From NCBI GenBank assembly GCA_019414205.1, contig DXML01000020.1, positions 54,063 through 118,062 of the forward strand: DNA of 64,000 nucleotides. The letters are read 5' to 3'. This DNA comes from Collinsella sp. Its GTDB lineage: Bacteria > Actinomycetota > Coriobacteriia > Coriobacteriales > Coriobacteriaceae. This document shows, piece by piece, positions 60,024 through 64,000 of this stretch. How positions within the stretch are numbered: the stretch's first letter is position 1; each line of letters begins with the position of its first letter. The notes under the pieces are model-generated. The model was not told where the DNA came from, did no database searches, and was given only the letters and a program-made list of their open reading frames with translations. Made by a program: the position numbers and the translations under genes.

Positions 60024-61889
60024 CTACCTCGTGTGCGGGATACCCAACACGTCGAGCGCGTTGGCCATAATGGACTGGAACGGCACCGCAGCGGCATCTG
60101 AGCCGCTCGGCGTTCCGTCGAGCGTGATATAGCACAGCACCTTGGGCGATTGTGCCGGCGCAAAGCCCATAAAGGACGACATGTAGTTCTCCTTAAGGTA
60201 GCCGCCGTTCTCGTCGGCTCGTTCGGCCGTACCGGTCTTGCCCGCCACGTCATAGCCGTCAACTGCGCCGCCAACGCCCGTGCCTTCGGACACGACCGTC
60301 TGCATGCACGATGTCACCTGGGATGCGGCGTCCTCCGAAATCGCACGCTCGCCTTCGCCCCAGTCCTTCTCGTCGCCTTTGCTGGACTTATAGAAGTGCG
60401 GGGTCATCATCACGCCGCCGTTGGCGATGCCGCCCACGGCACGTGCGATCTCAATCGGAGAGACAGACAGCGCCTGTCCAAAGCTCATCGAGCCCAGCGT
60501 GGCGCCGTCATACTGGTCACGCTCCTTGACGATGCCCAGGCTCTCGCCCGGAAAATCGACACCGGAGCTGTGACCTATGCCCCACTTGTCCACATAGGCG
60601 GCAAAGTCGTCGGCACCGATCTTGCGCCCCACCAGGACAAAGCCCACGTTGGACGAACGGCGCATCATCTCGCGCACATCCATGGTCATGGAATAATCGC
60701 GCTTGTCGGCATCGGTGACGGTATCGTCGCCCACCTTGATGCTCGCCGGTACCTCAAACGACGTACTCGATCGCACTACGCCCAAGTCGAAGCCGGCGCC
60801 CGCCACGAGCGTCTTAAAGACCGAGCCGGGCTCGTAGGCGTCGGTGACCAGGCGCAAGTTCATATCCTCGGTCTTGGCGTTCTCCAGATCGGTCTGGTCG
60901 TAGGTCGGGTACGAGCAGGCGGCGAGAATTTCACCAGTCGTGGGGTCGGTGACCAAAGCCGAGCCGTTCTTGGCCTTAGTCTTCTCAACTGCCTCTGCCA
61001 GGGCATCCTCGGCCGCACGCTGGATATTGACGTCGAGCGTCGTCACGATGTCAACGCCGTCGACCGCAGCCACCTTTTTATAGGCACCGCCCGCGATATA
61101 GCTGCCGTCCCTCGCGCGCTCGCGCACGAGAGAACCGTTCGTGCCGGTCAAAAGCTTGTTGTATTGCTTTTCGAGACCCGTCAAGCCGTCGTTGTCTACA
61201 TTCACTACACCCAGCACCTGCGATGCCAGATTGCCGTATGGATATACGCGCTTCATGGCCTGCTCAAAAAGCACGCCGGGCAGGTTCTTCTTCTCCAGCG
61301 CCGCAGCATCGTCTTCGTCCACCTGGCGCTTGATATACACCCAGGTGCCATCGGACTCGACGAGCTTGCGGCAGGTCTTTTTATCGATTCCAGTTGCCTT
61401 GACCAGCGCCGACACCGTCTTGTCAACATCCTCGACAAGCTGCGGGTTCACGGCGATGTTGCGACATTCGACCGACGACGCCAGCACGTTACCGTTGCGG
61501 TCGTAGATGGTGCCACGTTTGGCATAGAGGGTCTGCGCAAGCAGGCGACGCGCATCGGCACGCTCGCGCAGTTTATCGGCTTCGACAATTTGATAGTCGG
61601 CAAGGCGAAAGACGCCCAAGCCCAAGCCAAGCCCAATGAAGCCCATGACGGCTTTGCGGCGAGGCAGAGGCGTGCCCGTGAGCCATTCGGTCGACGAACT
61701 CTTGCGCGACCTGGTGTTATGCACTTGAGGGCCGCCCGAGCCGCGAAGTCGCGACGCCGGGTCGTTGCCACGGGACTGCCCGGCGTTGTAAGATTGCCGA
61801 CCCGTTCCTTGATAACCAGAACGTCCCCGCGACGAGGGACGTCCAGAACCGCGGCCCCCATCGGAACCGCGGCGATAGTCATTTGTCAT
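60024..61889 (-). CDS. ftsI: Class B penicillin-binding protein (FtsI/PBP2B-type septal transpeptidase)
   Basis: 621 aa. A basic N-terminal tail of about 75 residues (many Arg, Gly, Ser) precedes one membrane helix at about 80-96, then a pedestal domain (LYAKRGTIYDRNGNVLASS) and the transpeptidase. The catalytic serine is Ser356 in GSVFK (SxxK), SSN is at 412-414 and KTG at 551-553. There are no PASTA domains, so it is closer to FtsI than to SpoVD or PBP2X. It cross-links septal peptidoglycan with FtsW. The ATG at 61889 follows a weak ribosome site (GAG). 17 bp after the ftsL-like gene. Confidence 0.95.
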   Translation of the reverse strand: MTNDYRRGSDGGRGSGRPSSRGRSGYQGTGRQSYNAGQSRGNDPASRLRGSGGPQVHNTRSRKSSSTEWLTGTPLPRRKAVMGFIGLGLGLGVFRLADYQIVEADKLRERADARRLLAQTLYAKRGTIYDRNGNVLASSVECRNIAVNPQLVEDVDKTVSALVKATGIDKKTCRKLVESDGTWVYIKRQVDEDDAAALEKKNLPGVLFEQAMKRVYPYGNLASQVLGVVNVDNDGLTGLEKQYNKLLTGTNGSLVRERARDGSYIAGGAYKKVAAVDGVDIVTTLDVNIQRAAEDALAEAVEKTKAKNGSALVTDPTTGEILAACSYPTYDQTDLENAKTEDMNLRLVTDAYEPGSVFKTLVAGAGFDLGVVRSSTSFEVPASIKVGDDTVTDADKRDYSMTMDVREMMRRSSNVGFVLVGRKIGADDFAAYVDKWGIGHSSGVDFPGESLGIVKERDQYDGATLGSMSFGQALSVSPIEIARAVGGIANGGVMMTPHFYKSSKGDEKDWGEGERAISEDAASQVTSCMQTVVSEGTGVGGAVDGYDVAGKTGTAERADENGGYLKENYMSSFMGFAPAQSPKVLCYITLDGTPSGSDAAAVPFQSIMANALDVLGIPHTR

Positions 61890-61906
61890 ACTCAGCTACC
61901 GTCTTG

Positions 61907-62377
61907 CTACTGAGCGGTCGCGGTCGCGTTGGTGCCCGCGGCTGCATCCTGCGAAAAGTCAAGTGTAACGCTCTCGCTGGGCTCCACCATGCCATAAGCG
62001 CCCGCAAGGTCGCGAATACGCGTGTCGGCGCCATAGACCGAATGCATGACCTCCAGGTCGGAGCTCTCATCGGTCGCCTTTTCGAGCGTGTTGGTAAGCT
62101 CGGCGTTGCTGTTGAGCACCTGGGCCGTAACGCCGGCGAGCGCCACGCGGGCGACGCCGATCGTCATGAAGATAGCCGCAATGATGCAAAACGTTTTAAG
62201 AACGCTCATGAAAACCGGGCTTACCGCCTGGTTTGCCTGACGGCCCGCGCCCGTGTAGACATCAAAGCGCGGCGTGCGCTGCTCACGGGGAGCAACGGGG
62301 GCCTGCGGCGTCTCACGATAGGCGGGCATGGCGTTCATATCATAGGCGAGTGCTGCGCTTGAAGTGTTGTAGCCCAT
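61907..62377 (-). CDS. ftsL: FtsL-like single-pass division protein
   Basis: 156 aa, between rsmH and the septal pbp, the usual place of ftsL. About 55 cytoplasmic residues (MGYNTSSAALAYDMNAM... RFDVYTGAG), a membrane helix at about 57-80 (SVLKTFCIIAAIFMTIGVARVAL) and a short coiled-coil-prone stretch (TAQVLNSNAELTNTLEKATDESSDLEVMHSVYG), then an Ala/Thr-rich end. Sequence is too divergent for a motif-based call; name and role rest on position, size and topology. The ATG at 62377 follows GGGAGGCGGCATATC. Confidence 0.75.
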   Translation of the reverse strand: MGYNTSSAALAYDMNAMPAYRETPQAPVAPREQRTPRFDVYTGAGRQANQAVSPVFMSVLKTFCIIAAIFMTIGVARVALAGVTAQVLNSNAELTNTLEKATDESSDLEVMHSVYGADTRIRDLAGAYGMVEPSESVTLDFSQDAAAGTNATATAQ

Positions 62378-62467
62378 GATATGCCGCCTCCCATCCCGAG
62401 TACGTTGGTAGTGTGTTTAAGCTTCGTTTATGGTGCGAGCGGGAGGTCCAATATCGCGCGGTCGCGC

Positions 62468-63433
62468 CTACAGACGCTGCGCCACGCGGATTTTGGCTGA
62501 TCTCGCCCGAGGGTTGCGCTCAACCTCATCAGGCTGGGCAACCAGGGGTTTGCGGGTGATGACCTTGAGTATCGGCACGTTGCCGCACACGCACACCGGA
62601 ATCTCCGGCGGACACGTGCACCCCTGGCTCATCTCCTTAAAGTGGTTCTTTACGATACGGTCCTCGAGCGAGTGATACGAGATGACGCAGATGCGTCCGC
62701 CCGGGTTGAGCCACCTGGTGGCGGCGTCTAGCCCTCGCTCGAGCACATCGAGTTCGTGATTGACCTCAATGCGAATGGCCTGGAAACTTTTCTTGGCCGG
62801 GTGTCCGCCATGCCGACGAGCGGCAGCGGGGATACCAGCCTTGATGATCTCGACAAACTGACCGGTGGTTTCGATCGGCTCATGCTCGCGGCGGCGCACG
62901 ATCTCACGCGCGATCTGCGAGGCGAACTTCTCTTCGCCGTAGACGCGTAGAATCCGGGCGAGGTCGTGTTCGTTATAGGTGTTGATGACCTCAGCTGCGT
63001 TTAAGGTGTTGTTACCCGGATCCATCCGCATGTCCAATGGGGCGTCCTCGTTGTACGAAAAGCCCCTGCCAGGGATATCGAGTTGCGGCGACGAAACGCC
63101 CAAGTCGAACAGGAAGCCATCGACCCCGGGCACCTCGGCCGAGCAAAGCAGCTCGTCCAAGTCGCCGAAGTTGCCCTTCAGCAGCTGGTGCGGTACGCCG
63201 GGAACCTCGCGGTCCAGACGGGCGCCAGCGGCCTCGAGGGCCATGTCGTCCTGATCGACGCCGAGCAAAAGGCCGGTCTCCCCCACCTGCGCGGCCATCT
63301 TTACCGAATGGCCGGCACCGCCAAGGGTGCAGTCGCAGACGACGGAGCCGCTCTTGAGCTGCAGCGACTCAAGCACTTCGCCGAGCATGACAGGTTCATG
63401 CCGATATTCTTGTGTCAAGATCCCACGCTCCAT
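62468..63433 (-). CDS. rsmH: 16S rRNA (cytosine-1402-N4) methyltransferase
   Basis: 321 aa SAM-dependent enzyme, formerly MraW. EYRHEPVMLGEVLESLQLKSGSVVCDCTLGGAGHS is the start with the GGAGHS SAM loop, VDGFLFDLGVSSPQLDIPGRGFSYNEDAPLDMRMD the family-specific central block, and YHSLEDRIVKNHF the SxEDRxVK motif. PEIPVCVCGNVPILKVITRKPLVAQPDEVERNPRARSAKIRVAQRL is the typical C-terminus. The start may be the ATG at 63433 or a TTG five codons later; neither has a strong ribosome site. 20 bp after mraZ. Confidence 0.96.
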   Translation of the reverse strand: MERGILTQEYRHEPVMLGEVLESLQLKSGSVVCDCTLGGAGHSVKMAAQVGETGLLLGVDQDDMALEAAGARLDREVPGVPHQLLKGNFGDLDELLCSAEVPGVDGFLFDLGVSSPQLDIPGRGFSYNEDAPLDMRMDPGNNTLNAAEVINTYNEHDLARILRVYGEEKFASQIAREIVRRREHEPIETTGQFVEIIKAGIPAAARRHGGHPAKKSFQAIRIEVNHELDVLERGLDAATRWLNPGGRICVISYHSLEDRIVKNHFKEMSQGCTCPPEIPVCVCGNVPILKVITRKPLVAQPDEVERNPRARSAKIRVAQRL

Positions 63434-63453
63434 CCGTTACTCGTGCCTTGCCC

Positions 63454-63888
63454 TTACGAGAAGAAGAGGTCCAGCAGGGCCTCGTCATCATCGTCCTCAT
63501 CGGCCGTAGCGCGGTCCCAAACCTCAAGGTGGTCGTAGTTGCCCACAACCGTGACCTCGCGGTCGAGGTTCGCCTGCTTGCGGAGAGACTCAGAAAGACC
63601 GATACGACCCGCGCTGTCCACATCCATCGACGTGGTGCGCTTGTTGATCGCCCTCATGAGCTTCTGGTCGTTAATGTCACGCGGGTTAAAACCCTCGTGG
63701 CCCTCACGACCCGCGAAGAGTCCTTCGACCCACTTATCGAAGGCCTCGGCAGAGAACACGTACAGAGCATCGACATCCAGGGCTTTGAACACGCGAACGT
63801 GCTCTCCAAGCTCCTCGCGAAGGGGTGCAGGCAGGGACAGACGACCTTTTGCATCGAGATTGCGCTCGTATGCACCAGTCATTCCCAT
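63454..63888 (-). CDS. mraZ: Transcriptional regulator/division protein MraZ
   Basis: 144 aa. Two SpoVT-AbrB-like beta domains: GAYERNLDAKGRLSLPAPLREELGEHVRVFKALDVDALYVF, and TSMDVDSAGRIGLSESLRKQANLDREVTVVGNYDHLEVWDR with the family DxxGRI motif. It represses its own promoter in E. coli and other bacteria by binding GTGGG-type repeats upstream. The ATG at 63888 follows GAGGGGAGGGCGCAC. First gene of the division/cell-wall cluster. The tail ends in an acidic run of Asp/Glu. Confidence 0.96.
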   Translation of the reverse strand: MGMTGAYERNLDAKGRLSLPAPLREELGEHVRVFKALDVDALYVFSAEAFDKWVEGLFAGREGHEGFNPRDINDQKLMRAINKRTTSMDVDSAGRIGLSESLRKQANLDREVTVVGNYDHLEVWDRATADEDDDDEALLDLFFS

Positions 63889-63924
63889 GTGCGCCCTCCC
63901 CTCGGTTACTCAGATGGCACGTAC

Positions 63925-63985
63925 GCGGGGAACCACCCCGCCTGTCGACGTCATCAATAATATGGGGAACCGCCCCATTTTTCAA
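63925..63985 (-). promoter_or_regulatory. mraZ promoter with two similar inverted repeats
   Basis: Minus-strand -35 TTGAAA (63980-63985), 17-bp spacer, -10 TATTAT (63957-63962); predicted start near 63950. The spacer holds TGGGG-CGGTT-CCCCA (63963-63977), and a second repeat, GCGGGG-TGGTT-CCCCGC (63925-63941), lies just downstream of the start. The 13-base core GGGGYGGTTCCCC occurs in both. They are good candidates for an MraZ operator. Confidence 0.75.
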
Positions 63986-64000
63986 CACCTTTCCCCACCC

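Overview
The window is one continuous piece of a high-GC, gene-dense bacterial chromosome. No phage, insertion sequence, CRISPR array or tRNA gene was found. The organism is most likely an anaerobic gut actinobacterium of the class Coriobacteriia, probably Collinsella or a close relative. This is inferred from a division and cell-wall cluster without ftsA but with SepF, YggT and DivIVA, from a double-cubane-type 2-hydroxyacyl-CoA dehydratase relative, CyuA-type cysteine desulfidase and C_GCAxxG_C_C protein, and from the intergenic GGGAC...GTCCC hairpins.

Layout. 1-6.7 kb, minus strand: the 3' part of a double-cubane reductase gene, molybdate uptake (modA, modB with an extra outer domain, modC) and two molybdopterin genes (mogA/moaB-like, moeA). 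6.9-20.4 kb, mixed strands: ClC channel, lipid kinase, RF-like ribosome-rescue factor, xpt, MFS exporter, metY, C_GCAxxG_C_C protein, YigZ, RNase P RNA, rpsA, HAD phosphatase, cyuA, rpiB and ndk. 20.8-37.3 kb: argH and argG, a Cof-type phosphatase, polA, M18 aminopeptidase, yaaA, a TPP riboswitch with thiC and thiD, an SGNH hydrolase, a PARG-like protein and a Bax-inhibitor-1 protein. 37.5-40.1 kb, plus strand: Pit phosphate permease with its DUF47 partner, then a nitroreductase. 40.2-64 kb, all minus strand: the dcw (division and cell wall) block.

The dcw block reads mraZ, rsmH, ftsL-like, pbp/ftsI, murF, mraY, murD, ftsW, murG, murC, murB, ftsQ, ftsZ, pgeF, then pstS-pstC-pstA-pstB-phoU, then yggS, sepF, yggT, divIVA. 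murE is not in its usual place between ftsI and murF. The high-affinity phosphate operon sits inside the ftsZ-pgeF-yggS-sepF-yggT-divIVA order that is usual in actinobacteria and Gram-positives, with pgeF and pstS overlapping by 4 bp. yggT has no ATG, GTG or TTG upstream of its conserved first helix and appears to start at ATC behind a good Shine-Dalgarno sequence.

Regulatory content: a TPP riboswitch whose 3' conserved segment contains the thiC ribosome binding site, a strong mraZ promoter with two near-identical inverted repeats, and about 17 intrinsic terminators. Several intergenic hairpin elements occur, two of them as repeated families within the window. No defence system, secondary-metabolite cluster or clearly new multi-gene system is visible. 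The best leads are the pst insertion, the ATC start of yggT, the ModB fusion, the acidic insert in the PARG-like protein and the hairpin families.
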